From contig JYIP02000006.1 of the NCBI GenBank assembly GCA_001051155.2, positions 1,860,001-1,924,000 of the forward strand: DNA of 64,000 bases, written 5' to 3'. Source of the DNA: Chrysoporthe austroafricana. Taxonomy: Eukaryota > Ascomycota > Sordariomycetes > Diaporthales > Cryphonectriaceae. Shown piece after piece: positions 1 to 12,548 of this stretch (its first letter is position 1; each line of letters opens with the position of its first letter). A program made the position numbers and the translations under genes. Below the pieces are notes generated by a model. The model saw only the letters and a program-made list of their open reading frames with translations. It was not told the DNA's origin and ran no database searches.

Positions 1-364
1 GGAAGTGGCTGGATCATCGGCTTCGTCGCTCCATACATGATAAACCCTGACGCCGGAGATCTTGGCGCAAAGGTGGGCTTCGTCTTCGCTGGGCTGGGGG
101 TGCCCCTGTGCATCATCTTTTATTTCGCCATTCCAGAAACACTCGGTCTTAGCTTTGCTGATGTGAGTTGTAACAATGAAAATCCCATTTCCAACATGTA
201 GTTGACTGTTTCCGCAGATGGACTATCTCTTCGCTGAAAAGGTCAGCCCAAGATATTTCCACAAGGCCATTGTAGAGCATCGCCGGATCATGGGGCTTGC
301 GGGCGCGGGCGACGAGGAGCTGAAGGCAGTTGAGGCAAGAGTTAGTCATACTGAGCAGTGCTAG
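1..364 (+). CDS. MFS sugar porter, C-terminal end (5' truncated by window edge)
   Basis: This is the last part of a major facilitator superfamily sugar/H+ symporter of the plasma membrane. Exon 1-162 reads in frame from the window edge. It encodes the last membrane helix region followed by the sugar-porter signature PETLGLSFAD. A 55-nt intron (163-217, GTGAGT...CAG) interrupts the signature, and the second exon (218-364) continues with MDYLF and a short hydrophilic tail ending at TAG. The PETxGxSxxxMDxLF motif is typical of fungal hexose and alpha-glucoside porters. Substrate cannot be told from the tail alone. The gene is convergent with the dioxygenase that follows. Family assignment is secure, substrate unknown. 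Confidence 0.85.
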
Positions 365-781
365 CATGGCGTGAGAGTTCTAGCCAGAATCAGCATTATC
401 AATAGGGATAGGTTTGATGGAATATCTTAGTGATAGAAGGCACTGGGTACTAAGAATTAGAGGTGGCTTGATCTGCAGTAACTTGGAGTCAACTTCTCTT
501 TTTCTTCGGGTGGAAAACCGTAGGGGAAGGGGGGCTTGAGATGCTGAGTACTTACCTTGGCAGTAAACAATGCTATAGTCTTCTCAAGCTGAAATACCAG
601 TCAGTGGATACTTAGTATGCTTCGTGGACAACTATCCCTGAATAAATACTTGTCTTATCCATTGCCCTCCTAGAGAGAAAAGAAAGATTACAAAACACAT
701 AGGTAGTAATATTTGAAGGCCACACATAGACTTCTCAAGGAGAATACATAAGAATTACATGGCATCTCATCCTATCTATGC
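365..781. other. Intergenic, convergent 3' ends
   Basis: About 0.4 kb between the stop codons of the transporter and the dioxygenase. It is fairly AT-rich with AATAAA-like words such as AATAAATA near 640. I see no coding signal or RNA gene; it probably holds the two 3' UTRs. Confidence 0.6.
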
Positions 782-1895
782 TCAAGCATTCGCCTCACCT
801 AGCTCGTTCATTCCAAAAACGTAGCCCATGCCAATCCCCTTAGGCAGCATGCTCAAATATCCCTGATTGGCACTACTAAAGTTGGGATCGAACTTGACCT
901 CCTTGTGATCGAGGTCCTCCGCCACAATATGCGCATTGTACACAACAGGGCTATTCTCTCGAGTGGCCCATTCCTTGACGAGCTCCTTGGCCGAATCTGG
1001 AAGAACGACCTTGCCTGGACACTGGTACCACCATGGTGTGTGCACAAAGGCTAACATGATTCGAGGCTCCTTGGCAGGGTTTGCTAGTCCGGCATGCCAT
1101 AAACGCAGGTCGCGGATGACCACTGATCCTTTCTTAACAGTGGGCTGAATAGGCGGAGCCCATGTCCGTCGTTCTTCGAGCAGCTCGTCACGGATGCCGA
1201 AATCTAGCTTGAATGTCTTGTCATATTCGGCCACGTTTTCGGTTTCGCGGCAGTTGCGATGATCGCGGAACGAAGTGTTGCGGTGGGAGCCTAGCCAGAT
1301 CTCCGTTGACCCATTGGCGGGCGAGACGTCGCAGAGGTAATAGTTCGTCACAATGGTGAATGGGAACATGGCGTGGTTGAACGTCAGATCCGCGTGAACA
1401 CGCTGGCGGGAACCGTTGAAATCCCCTAGAGCTGTGTTGCCGTTGACATAGTTTACACGCGGACGGGGACCCATAATAGCTGAGATGACGGCACTGGCCG
1501 GCTCGTTGGCCCAGATGTCGGTAAACATCAGCTCGGGCTTCAGAGGCGGGCCTTGGGACATGTTGCCCGTGGGTTTGCCATCGATAGAGTTCTAGGAGAG
1601 AATGAGTTTTCATTCATAATAGCCGATATATTCATACCGCAGTTTAACCCACATCGTTAAAATGCGTCCCTGGAAGCTTGGCCATGGCCTGGGCTTCGTT
1701 GCTGAGTATTGAATTCAGCTCATCAACGTGCTGGACATCCACGGCATTCTCTAGGACCACGAGTCCGTCGCGATGCATTGCAGACACTGCGATTCCGACA
1801 TGCTCCTCGTTGATCTTGCCTGACGTGCGCTCTTCATCGCTGAGTTTGATGATGACTGGCTCCTGAAATTCAAGTTGAGTCCTTGCTGAAGGCAT
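782..1895 (-). CDS. PhyH-family Fe(II)/2-oxoglutarate dioxygenase
   Basis: Phytanoyl-CoA dioxygenase (PhyH) family protein of about 350 residues, a normal length for fungal members. Two exons: 1895-1653 and 1591-782, joined by a 61-nt intron (GTGGGT donor, CTAG acceptor); the donor must precede an in-frame TAA at 1644-1646. The iron-binding triad is visible: HAD (His147, Asp149) and distal His247 in LWHAG. Arg258 in KEPRIM is placed to bind 2-oxoglutarate. Family members hydroxylate small molecules, including natural products; the substrate here is unknown. The gene is divergent from the Gfo/Idh oxidoreductase across a 570-bp shared promoter, so joint regulation is possible. No breaks are seen, in contrast to genes further downstream. 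Confidence 0.88.
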
Positions 1896-2465
1896 GTTGT
1901 AATCTCAAGGCTTTGGATAGGTCTATCCAGATATCTAGGTAGGTTTTAAGCGCTTCTTCCCCCTTTTATATTCTCAGGTACTTTCAAGTAGGCAAATACG
2001 GTATAAAGAACAAATGCGCCGCCAGGTTAGAGGTCCCAGTTGGCGGCCAGAATATGACCATACTACCTAATTGCTCTTTGCTATCCATCTTCCCCGCCTT
2101 CCCCGCTTTATAGACTATACTCCAGACGTCATCCCCTGTGTAATGGTCATCGTGTCGTCGGTTGCTCAACCGAGCTTCCGATCAATTGATCCGCACGTCG
2201 TGTCACACGTCAACCCCGCCTCAGCCTCGACTTCTAATTCCCGAGACAATCCCTGTAAACCAAAGCGGGACGCGGTCACACGGTATCAAGTACCACTTGA
2301 GCAGTTCCATAAGCATTCAAAGCGGCCTTACCGGGCGTTGTGCGTCATAAATCAGCTCAGGGCTTCTCGTGTTGCTGTTAAGACCTCTGCGTTTTCCCTC
2401 TCGATAATACCTAGGTAATTGTTCTCGCAATTGGTGAGCAGAAGAGGCAACAAAGATCTTTCACC
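1896..2465. promoter_or_regulatory. Divergent promoter of dioxygenase and oxidoreductase, with CGG-N8-CCG palindrome
   Basis: The 570 bp between the two divergent start codons contains the perfect inverted repeat TCGGTTG-CT-CAACCGA at 2158-2173. Read as CGG-N8-CCG (2159-2172), it has the form bound by homodimeric Zn2Cys6 transcription factors. Position midway between two head-to-head genes supports a shared operator. The site is seen in the sequence; the regulator is inferred. Confidence 0.45.
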
Positions 2466-3706
2466 ATGACTGGAATTGCTCTGCTGGGCGCAGGCATCTT
2501 TGCGCGCGAGGGTGAGGACCGACAAGAACCAAATAATGGCTGACCAGACCACTAACAAAACATTGAATCTTACCAGAGCACTTGCCGGCCATCCAAGCTT
2601 GCGATATTCTTGAGCTGAAGGCCGTCTACTCACGATCACAGACCTCCGCCAAAGCTGTAGCCTCCGAAGCAAAGTCTACGGTAGATATATACTACGACAG
2701 CCCAGCAACGCGGGGTTGCTCTCTGCACGACCTACTACAAAGAAATGACATAGCAGCAGTCATTGTCTGTCTGCCGATCCCTGTCCAGCCAGAAGTGATC
2801 CGGAAAGCTGTCGAGGCAGGCAAGCACGTGCTCAGCGAGAAGCCCATAGCTAAAGATCTTGCGACTGGTATCTTGCTGCTGGATTGGTACAGATCACAAA
2901 GCAATCCACCCATCTGGAGCATTGGAGAGAACTTTAGATTTATCGAGCCCCTTGAGTATAGCGCGGAAAAGCTGAGGGAGATTGGAGGGCAGGTGGTAAC
3001 TTTCCGCTCCATCCTCTACACATTGGTCAAGGACAATGACAAGTATTTCAATACTGAATGTAAGCGAACCTTGAAGCTCGTACTCCCGAATGACCAAGAT
3101 AGCTTGCTCATGTTATGCAGGGCGCAAGATCCCTGAATACCAAGGTGGCTTCCTCCTTGACGGCGGCGTGCACTTCGTCGCAGGGCTGAGATACTTGCTA
3201 GCGGCAGCGGGCGAAGAGATTCAACAGTTGGCTGCATTCACGAATTTGCATCAGAAGAAGCTCTTGCCAGTTGACACTGTGCACGCAATAGCGAGGACGC
3301 AAAATGGTAATGCCGGGGTGTTCTGCGTCTCATTTGGAACCGAGTTCAAGTCTGGAATCGAGTTTGAGGTAGGACACTGCAATTAAGTCCAAGGAGTAAT
3401 ACAGGGTATGCTATTGACTGTATATTACAGGTTGTAACCACAAACGGCTCTGTGTCGTGGAACGGGCCGGTTGTGAAGGTCACGGGGAGATCTAGCGGTG
3501 GAGAGATGACGGAGCAGTCGAAAGATTTCCAGCAGGATTCAGGTGTCAAGGCCGAGGTTGAGGCTTTTGCCCAAAGCATAGAAGTCGGCAAGGCTGATCC
3601 AAGGCAGACGCCGTTGGAAGCGCTCAAGGATCTGGAGATACTTCAGAAGTTGCTGCAATCAGGGGAAGCTAAGGGAATTATGCAGATGATTGAACTCCAG
3701 ACTTGA
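2466..3706 (+). CDS. Gfo/Idh/MocA-family NAD(P)-dependent oxidoreductase
   Basis: Predicted cytosolic dehydrogenase of 350 residues in four exons: 2466-2511, 2577-3059, 3121-3368 and 3431-3706, all with GT-AG introns of 61-65 nt. The start is the only ATG that places the nucleotide-binding motif GAGIFA (residues 8-13) at the N-terminus. The family Lys-Pro motif EKP is at residues 103-105, and the conserved GGFLLDGGVHF segment follows the second intron. Members oxidise or reduce sugars, inositols and related polyols with NAD(P); the yeast YMR315W-type subfamily is the closest match by memory. Substrate is unknown. Its neighbours, a sugar porter and a 2-oxoglutarate dioxygenase, hint at a small catabolic or tailoring group. 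The gene appears intact. Confidence 0.87.
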
Positions 3707-5026
3707 TCATTTGCACTATCTATGTATTCGGTATAACAGCTGCAGATATCTATAACGTATATTTTCATATTTAAAAACTTCGGCTGTATGATTTTATAAA
3801 ATTTGCCTTTGAGTTTGGGAATATTAGGATCGGATAGATAAGAAGAAAAAAGAAAAGTAAATATTTGAATGAATAAATAAATATTCACGGTAGAAAGCTC
3901 AGAAAACTTCATACTTTTTATATAGATTATTAAATATATATGTGAACCGATTCATTATTTGTGAAATGGAAAATGGGGCCGAAAGCGACAACAAAAGAAC
4001 GGCTAGCAAAACGAGAGCAACAAATGTAATGACCACACACCTAGCCCGTAAGGTACGATGTATCTGTAGTCTATAGGTTTATGTTACATCTTAGGGGATT
4101 GCCTTAGTGTGCCATAGGGAAACTCGTATCCGTTCGTATAGTGATCACTCGCATCTACCTGCTAAAGAAGCGAGGAATCAAATGAATATCTAGACTAACG
4201 ACAGAGTGTAACTTTGAAATCTATCCTACAGTAGGAAATGTTCCAATCTTATATATCTAGCTCTTCAGTCTTGAATTACTCCAATCGCCTAGGTGATCCT
4301 ACTAATTGGTCATCTTCAGTAGAACTAGCGTCCTGGCTCGAAAGGGATGTATTACGGCACAGGTTGTTTAGCTATTAGTCTGCCTATTCGGGGGATCATT
4401 TGGATCCCGCGAGTAGGCACGCGATGGACGGTAGTGGCGGAGCTGAGAGGATGCAGGGAAAAAGAAGCGTTCGAGCAAACTTCTATAGATAACACATTGC
4501 CATGTACGGTCAGCTCACGTGCAGGCTAACCGCTTAGATGACTAGTTTTCAATCTTCTCTGTCTCTTAGATACTATAAATGGGAAATTGGATTCAGACTC
4601 CGACAGGTCAATTTCCCTGAACTCACTGGTTGAAGCTTAAGCCTGACTAGTTGCGAGGCCTGATCATTTGGCGGGACTGCGGCTGATGACTCTTAGGGGG
4701 AGAGGTTATCAATCTCAATTAGAGTCGTGAGTGCTCACACTCCGAAAGAATGACAAGAGGGAGTGTCAAAAGATGGCAGCCTGGTAGTTTAGATCCTGAT
4801 TCTATGGGCAAGCAATCGTGAGATGGCCTGTATTTACCTGTCCAGTCTGGGCGTATGACATGCATCAGGATGAGATATATACCTGGGAAACTATAGAATC
4901 GGCTCTTACGTGATGTGATGCGCTCTTAACAGACATAACATCGATTCTAAGGAGCTACTAGTATCAGATCCCATGAATTTGCAATATATTCTAAGACCTA
5001 AGAAGACGACTAGGCATCAATCGCCT
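3707..5026. other. Intergenic, no supported gene
   Basis: About 1.3 kb, with its first 300 bp strongly AT-rich. Short reading frames lack conserved motifs and plausible splice partners. No RNA gene or repeat was recognised. Confidence 0.55.
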
Positions 5027-8000
5027 TCACCTACTCTTGTTGGTGTCCTCTGCAGCCATCCATTCACCAACCCATTTTCGCATCCAGTCGGCATTGACAG
5101 CCTGCATATCACGAAGTGCAGCACTCGTAGCCAGTGCGTGCTCAATCTCCATCGGCCAGGACTTCTGCCGTGACTTATCACCCCCGTTCCCCCACAGGTC
5201 ATTGCGGTAAAAGTCGAACAGTTTCAGGGCGGGATTCGACGGCATTGCATTATTGCCAGCTGAGTTGCGCTCGCTGTCGCTCAGTCGTGCCAGCCATGTA
5301 GAGGGAGACACGACAACAGGTGCCTGGTCGGACTGCGGGCGCAGTTTCAATGCGTCGATGATGGTCGGGAGCAAGGATTCCCAAGTCGTTTTGTGGGGGT
5401 TCCGTAGGTTAAACACCCAAGCGGCCTCCGTCTCTGGATTTATCACTCCCTCAGGATCAGACAGGCTCGTAGCAAGGTCGGCCAACACATCAGCTAGTAT
5501 ATCTGATGGCACCCAGTCGATCTCCGAGAACTGAGGGCCTAGGTTGTCGGGTAGACACCCTGCCCCCAGGTCTCTGGAGCCGATCACGAGGCTGGGGAGC
5601 CACTCGGTCCGGTTCCACTCGCTACCGGGCCGACGAACGGCGCCCGCAACCTGGCCCAGACGAACGACCGTGGCAGAGAGACCCAACTTCCTGGCCGCAA
5701 CATCGCATAATAGCTCGGACAGGAACTTGCTCCGAGCATAACCGGTGGGGTAGGGCGTGCCCAGGGACGTAAAGACCTTTTCCGGCACCGCTTCTCCCTT
5801 GGCAGCGAGTCCACCTACTGCGCCGACTGACGAGATGAAGACGAACCGAGCAGTATGGCCTGTGGTCGTGTGGGCGGCCAGGCGAAAGAGGTTGACCAGT
5901 CCTGCCAACTGTGGCTGGAAAGCAGACAATCCGAGATTAAATTCAACGGGCCAGGCATTGTGGATGATCAGACCGACCCGAGTACGCAAGTCCTCATACG
6001 TCGCCCTATCAAGCCCCAGGAGCGGTTGGCTCAGGTCTGCGTGGAGAAAGGTAACATGTTGATCCAGGTCACTTATCTCCAGTCCTGCCGCGGCGAGACG
6101 CGCCTCTTGCGCCGTACGACCACCATCTTGGTTACGATTTAGGCAATTACGTGCTTAATCTCTGGACGATCGATCAGGGTGCGTAGGAGGAACGTGCCGA
6201 CTGTGCCAGTAGACCCCGTCAGGATGGCTGTCACCGGCTCATTGTGTGCCCTGTACCTAGCGGGTAGAGATGTTGGCTTTGGAATCTGCTGGATGAGTTC
6301 GCTGTATGTTCTCAACAGCGGCTCCATCATAGATGCATCACCGTCCGTGGCTGTGTCTTGATCAGATATAATCGCCGCTTGGAGCTGCGACACCGTCGGA
6401 TTAGAGTAGATTGTGGACAATGCAAGGTTCGGGAGGTGGAGGCCACGCCTCAAGGTTCGAACAAGTTGAAGCGCCATGAGAGAATCCATCCCACGATCGA
6501 AAAACGTCGCCGCAATGTCTCTCGGCGCCTCATCTGACTCGGATCCTGTCTCTGGGGTGATCCAGCCCGTGACACTAATCGCGCTCTCTCTGATAAAGCG
6601 GCTGACGCTCTCCGGATCGGCCAAACTGACGGATGGCACAGAGGCCCCTGCGCCGTTGTCCTGATCGTCATCGATGACATCCGCATGCTCGTAAAGGGCG
6701 TCAATATCGGCGGCATACTGTGCGATACTCGCAGCACGCTGGATGGTGCCCTTTGCTGCTCGGATCAAAGGACGGTCGGCTGGCAGAATCAAAATCAGGG
6801 CCTTCTCCACACGCGCGTGCGCTGGAGCCGTCTTGTTAGCTTCCTGAACACTAGGCCAGATACGTTCGATGAATTCAGCTTGTTGCACTGTATCCCAAGA
6901 CTCACTGCCGCTGGAGGCGGCTGGTTCGATCAGCAGAGCAGCCTGTAAGCGCTGATTACCGATTACCAGGGCAGTGGCCACCTCGGGATTGTGAGCTACG
7001 ATGTGCTGCTCCATCAAGACGGGGTTCGTTTTTTCACCGTTCAAAAAGACGATGATATCGTCGGCCCGGCCCCGCCAGCACCATGCGTCTGGGACCGTGG
7101 GATGGCGTTGGAATAGATCTTTGGTGCGATGTTGATCCCAGTCCTCCTGGCCCCGGATGGTACTTGCTGCTGCTGGAGGCGGTCATCACGCTGCATGACA
7201 AGCTCATACCTATCTTCGGTGATCTGCTCAAATACAGCGCCCACAGATGGGTGAAACCGCATATAGCGCCAGTCTTGTGTGCCAAGCCCGGGCGCCACAA
7301 GCTGATGAGGCAAACCACATTCCGACGCTCCCCACCAACTTCTTAGTGGTATAGAAGCTGCGACGCGATCGCCAAGGGCCTGAGGTAAGTCCCCTCCGGC
7401 GTAGAGTATGAGTTCGAGGTATTTCGCACAGCGGGCTAGAAGCACGGGGTCCTGAGCAAGCTCAACCACGACGGACGGCACAAGGAATGCGACTTCGGCG
7501 GGTGTCCGCTCGAGAGCCTCGACTAAACCCTGTGCGGTCACAATCCCGACCGCTGCCGGTGCAATGGGAACAGTTCTAAAAGGGATCGCCCAAAAAAGAA
7601 ACATGGCGAGGCCGGCTCCCTATCCGTTGTTAGAACGATTTTTCACATCTCTGGTGGTGGACTCTTACATGAAAGGGCGGCATCGTCACCATCACGCGCT
7701 TGTCGCATAGATATTCCTCAACGGACGTGACTCCTGGCTGAACCGAGCGATCTTGCATGCTACACGAGATGTGTCGCGCTGCGCATTCCTGGGTGAAGAT
7801 CTTGGGCTTGGGCATGCCTGTGGAGCCGGAGGAGTGACTGAAGAGTAAAACCAACAAGTCAGTACCCAAATTTCCTCCAGCCCGATAGTCCCGACGAAAA
7901 ACATACATGATGAAGAGCGGATCCCAGCACCCCTCTTCAAATGATTTCTCGTAAGTAAAGACCGGATGTTGCTCAGCGAGAAGCTCGTCAATGCTCGGGA

Positions 8001-8527
8001 TCATGAGACAACGCGGGCGTGGCTTGACGGCCTCGAGGAGCGGAAGCACTGGCGGCGGTGCTGGCTCCGTTGTCACAAGTACTAGACACTCTAGGGCCGT
8101 GAAGAGTGACTGCTGAATGTCTGGGCTGTTCCGCGGCGAGGGAAGGAAGAGCTACTGGCATCAGCACAAGGCAGACATCTCACCCACCTGGCTGTGAGTA
8201 GCAGTGAGAGGCCGGTTCGTTGCTTACCACGCAGCCAGCTTTGACGGAAGCCAGTAGCATCGCTGTGAGTCGGGCGTCGTTGGGACCAATGTAGGCCAAG
8301 ACCTGCTCGCCGTTTTGGCTCGTCCCGATATGCTTCTTGATCCACCACGCGAGGCCATTGATCATGTTGGCCAACTGGGCATAATTGATAGTGCGAAAAC
8401 CAGACTCATAGGAAGCCTGAGCAATAGGCCAAAGGCCATATGGTGCATCAGGCCGTTCTCGGGCAAGACGATCGACGGCGTGCGGCAACAACTCCCCCGG
8501 CCACTTCGAAGAAGGTTCAACAGCCAT
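5027..8527 (-). pseudogene. NRPS-like carboxylic acid reductase (A-T-R), two frameshifts
   Basis: Adenylation-thiolation-reductase enzyme of about 1,100 residues. The family activates a carboxylic acid with ATP, loads it on a phosphopantetheine arm and reduces it with NADPH. Introns: 8227-8152, 7906-7838 (69 nt, with a TACTGAC branch site) and 7668-7620. Adenylation motifs SSGSTGMPKP, GASECG and DDIIVFLNGEKTNP are present. The carrier site is DRGMDSLMAL, and the reductase has a Rossmann motif GSTGTVG and a YARSK catalytic pair. The reading frame breaks twice, near 7145-7168 in the adenylation domain and near 6143-6150 just after the Rossmann glycines. Each is repaired on paper by one missing base. 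Neither site offers a possible intron. The start ATG is 8525-8527. Substrate is unknown. The breaks suggest a recently dead gene, or less likely sequence errors. Confidence 0.85.
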
Positions 8528-10449
8528 AATCAACTCTATCTAGAATTATACGGTGTGTGTCCCTCTTCGAAAAATAGACACTTAGCTTTTCATACCTCGG
8601 GGCAAGGGATAGTAAGAGATAATAATGGATGGCGACGAGACCACACGGATGCAGATATAGACTTTCGAGTCTAGCTAGAAATCTCCAGGCGTTTCGTGTT
8701 TTGATGGTTTTCCCACGCTCAGCCCTGAAGAGGTGTGGGGGGGGGGGGTTCGCGCCAACGGTCGTGACTCTTTGACCACGTCAAGACTGAAGGGGGTGAT
8801 GGGGGCCAAAAATGTGCTGATTGCTAGGTAGTTGGTTGCATCGCACGGAAGTCCCCGTGCTGCCGATGAACGACACTGTCTTATTCTCACGAGGTCACAG
8901 GATTCCGGCACTGTTGGCCGCTGGCTGCAGGAAACCTCTACAAACCTTTTTCAATACGAGACAGAGAACCCAAGCGCAAAGGGTCTCTGCAGTAAATTCT
9001 GTGTGTGCAGTACATGGCTCAGAAGCGGTATATGCTGTAATCTGACTCAGATGCAATACTATCGTTTTGTGGGTGGGGTGGGTGAGTGTCGCATTTCATC
9101 GTAAGCATCTACACATGCATGGTGGACCCGTGGGTGAACGACGTGCAAGGTTAGACGCGGGGCAAGAATCCCGCAGGAGCCTTGTGCCACGCCTCACGCG
9201 ATGTATCTCAAATGCTGACGTCCCGTCAGACTGCGCACGTCCGTCTTCCTGCTTTCTGAGGTGGCTAGATACTCACATGCCTTAATTTAGTGCGATGCAG
9301 TGAAGATATCGACCGACAAACCATGCGCACTAGGTGTGGACCATGCCAAACGTGCTGAGCAGCTAAGCAGCGAGCGACTGCCCATGGAGGATTCGGTGGG
9401 CCTGAAGTGATGACAGGAACGGAATTTAACCGAGTGGGATTAGTATACATGCAGGAGAGCTCGCCATATGGATGTCATGGTTGCCAGTTTGTGGTCGCAT
9501 TATGCCTTGTTTGGGGCAAGTTTCTTTGGAGTGTGAAATTAAAGCAGGTATATGTATCTAAGTACCTGGTTAGCAGGTACTATGGCAGGCATCCATGGGT
9601 GTCTGCGGTCTGTACATGGACCGAATCCTCTCAAACCCGGGCTTTAAGCCAGTGAGGATCTGAGGGAGGTATGGATCTTGGTAGTACTGATCCTTCAGTG
9701 GATGCGGTACACCTGTAGTAGACACTGGGTGTAGACTCTTGCGAAATTCCTGCATGATATACACGCAGACATGTGTTTGTAGAGCGGCATAGGGCCAGGG
9801 TACAATGTCAACTACATCTCTACACTACACCTTTACATAGGCAAACGAAGTACACAGCTCCCTATTAATGAAGAGAATGGAGGATAAATTCTTGGATGCA
9901 CTGCTAATTACAATAGTGAATGACCCACTCCTAAATAAAGTCTCAGCTTTGAAATGGTGTGCAGTCGAAAGATGGCATGTACCAGGCGCCTCTCTTTACC
10001 TCATTTACACAAATGCCCCCAGTGCCCTAGAATTTGCCTGGCTTCGTGAGACCTCAGGCTATCGGCACAGCTCACTTCTACTTTTCCTTTACTCTGACAT
10101 CTGCTATTTGCGCTGGGAGACCTCATTCTATACCTCATCCTCGGACCTCAACGCAAGTATGGCACGGGTCCAAATTTGCAGACCTTGTCCACATCCATTG
10201 ATCTTAACAAGTAGAGTCATGCGAATCGGCACAGACAAGGGACTTAGAGCCCAGGCTTGAGCCCCTGCAGATAGATCGATACCAGCACAGGCGCCTCTAG
10301 CTGATATAAGCAAGTCAAAGTGATAGTTGCCCTTGCAACACCATTCAGCCTTGGAGACTGTAGACGGCCGACACCCTGGCATGGATAGATTCCTTGTGAC
10401 TAATTATATTGGACTCCCTGTACCAAAAACGGCTGCGGGCGGCTCGTTG
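8528..10449. other. Intergenic, no supported gene
   Basis: About 1.9 kb upstream of the reductase gene. It contains a 12-base G run at 8737-8748 and several short frames without recognisable motifs. The segment just after 8527 should hold the reductase promoter. Nothing else is supportable. Confidence 0.5.
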
Positions 10450-12243
10450 CATATCTTGAAAAGAAAAGCCCTCCTGCCTGACGAAATGCACACTACAAAG
10501 TCTACACTGTGTTTCGCTTCGAGAACCACGAAGATGGCGGGAGACACAACTTGGGAGGTCGTCCAAAACGGCTTTCAGGACATCACCATGAGGGGAAATC
10601 TAGCAAGATGAGGACAGAGGCAAAAGGTCGGCAGCCCCCTCCAGCAAGTGCAGCTCTGGACACGATCCAACAATACGACGAGCACAGAACAATATATGCC
10701 GGAGAGTGACGGACCGCACATAGCGGGATTTTGTCCCCGCCTCCCCGACAGACAAGAGCTTGTTCCAAGCAAAGACACCAAACTCTACCTCGAAGTCGGC
10801 CTGATCTACAGGGACGATCCTTTGAAGTATATGCCGACGGGCAAGTCGCGGAACAAGGCAAGAGACGAAGAGATGGAGAAGAGAGGTACCCACCGCCGGG
10901 ACCAAATGATGATGAGAGTCTTCACTCCCGTCACCGAATATATGAGCTCTCAAACCAAATTCTACGCAGGTTGCAAGCCTACTACCGGCAGACTCCTCCC
11001 CCGCGTCATCAAGTTCGAATGTATCTTCTTCTACTCCGAGTTCTGGAATGGCATCGAGAAGGCCAAGCGTTCAAAGACGAGCGTCCAGAAGTTAAAAAAC
11101 AACTGCAAATACCACGCCGCGACGACAAAGACCGAGGACAACCGAGTAGCCGCTCCTAACACGCAAGACAAACTAAGTCAGATGGTTGCCAATCATCCTC
11201 TGGCAGTCACCAAGGCAGAGAGCCTCAGCAGCATGCTCACTATGACATGGTCCATGTGGCTGGAGACGGGCGACCGAACCTACCTGGACAGCATGCGCAG
11301 TGCGCTGGAGGATGCCAATCCAGACTTAAAGTACGGCCCAAACACGAGCACCGAGGGCGTCAGTGACTTTATGTCCTTCGATAAGGAACTGACATCCACC
11401 TCTGCCTCGAAGCTCATCGAAGAGCTGAAGGTATGTCTTCTGGAACCCTCCGTCTCTCTATTTTGATGCCCCCTCTTTTCCGTCAACAAATGTCCCTCCT
11501 CCCTGTGTCTCCTCCCTGAATTGAAACTGATTATGTGACTCTATACAGGCCAACTTCCCAGACATCCACTTGACTGTCGATGATCTCAAGGTGTCACATG
11601 AAGTCTTACGCCATTACGACTACACAGATCAGAATGGCAGGACAAGGCTTGGTGATGTATTGCCGTGGTCTGTCCTGGTCTTCCTCCTTGAGCTCTGGCA
11701 ACATAATCTCCAGTATCTCCCTCTGGGAGGAGTTCGGGACTATCAATTGACGATAAGTCAGGTGTCCGAGGTCGTACGATTGACAATTATCCACGCAAAG
11801 CACAGTGCTGTGCCTTGGACAGCTTCCAACCATCTGGGCTGCGACAGTGCTGACGACGACGGCGGCGATGATTCCAATGTTCGCGAGTAGAAGACTTTTC
11901 CGGGAGACCGACAAAAGAAGTCATTTCTCAATACGGTAGTAGATTGCTCAAGCAGGCCTCGCTGAAGGATCTTATGGATAAGGTGGGAAGTTCAGTGGAC
12001 AAGACTACTCTACAGAGTCACTTCCAACAGATCGTCGCACTTCACGCTACTATATACGCTGAAAAGACAAAGGAAACGACCCAACTGCTTAAGCAGTTGA
12101 AAGACTACGTGGGAACATGTCTCTTGATCTCAGAGCCGCAGAAGTCTGGGGGAACAAGGGAGAAGGGAAAGGGTTAGGACGGCGAGGACGACGAAGAGGA
12201 GGGAGAGGAAAAGGACGATGAAAGCAGCGAGGACAGCGAGTAG
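10450..12243 (+). pseudogene. Unrecognised multi-exon gene, probably broken
   Basis: Coding-like sequence whose product I do not recognise. One frame runs from about 10450 to 11159 with an internal TGA at 10707-10709. A second frame takes over near 11100 and runs to a convincing GTATGT donor at 11431. The 118-nt intron ends in CTATACAG at 11548, and the next exon encodes a Leu/Trp-rich segment. A later segment (11944-12177) is Lys/Gln-rich and helical in character. It stops at TAG 12175-12177, yet the same frame continues beyond as a strongly acidic tail (Glu/Asp/Ser only) to TAG 12241-12243. That pattern fits a CAG-to-TAG nonsense change. The frame switch and two premature stops suggest decay, but wrong exon guesses could also explain part of this. 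No function is proposed. Confidence 0.35.
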
Positions 12244-12332
12244 GAGTGTGCGGGAAAGATGGCTGAAGGCAGATGACTACAAGCCAACATGGACGTCGTT
12301 CAATGCGCCGAACCTAGAGGAGAGGTCAGACG

Positions 12333-12384
12333 TCCCCTTGATATTCATAATCCCCTTGATATTCACAATCCCCTTGATATTCAT
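12333..12384. repeat. 18-bp tandem repeat, three copies
   Basis: Unit TCCCCTTGATATTCATAA begins at 12333, 12351 and 12369. The second copy has one change (CACAA for CATAA) and the third is incomplete. It lies between the broken gene and the sialidase-like gene. Confidence 0.85.
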
Positions 12385-12548
12385 AGATCAATGCAGTGAG
12401 TTCTGTTCACGATGAGCCTCGATATCTCGCAAAATCAGTCGAAATCCATTTTACTACCATCAGTCGAGGTTCGTAAGATGTCACTCTAGTGTAGCTGTCT
12501 ATTTACACGAAGACAAAGCCAAAGTCAGCCCTTTGACTTTTTGGACCG

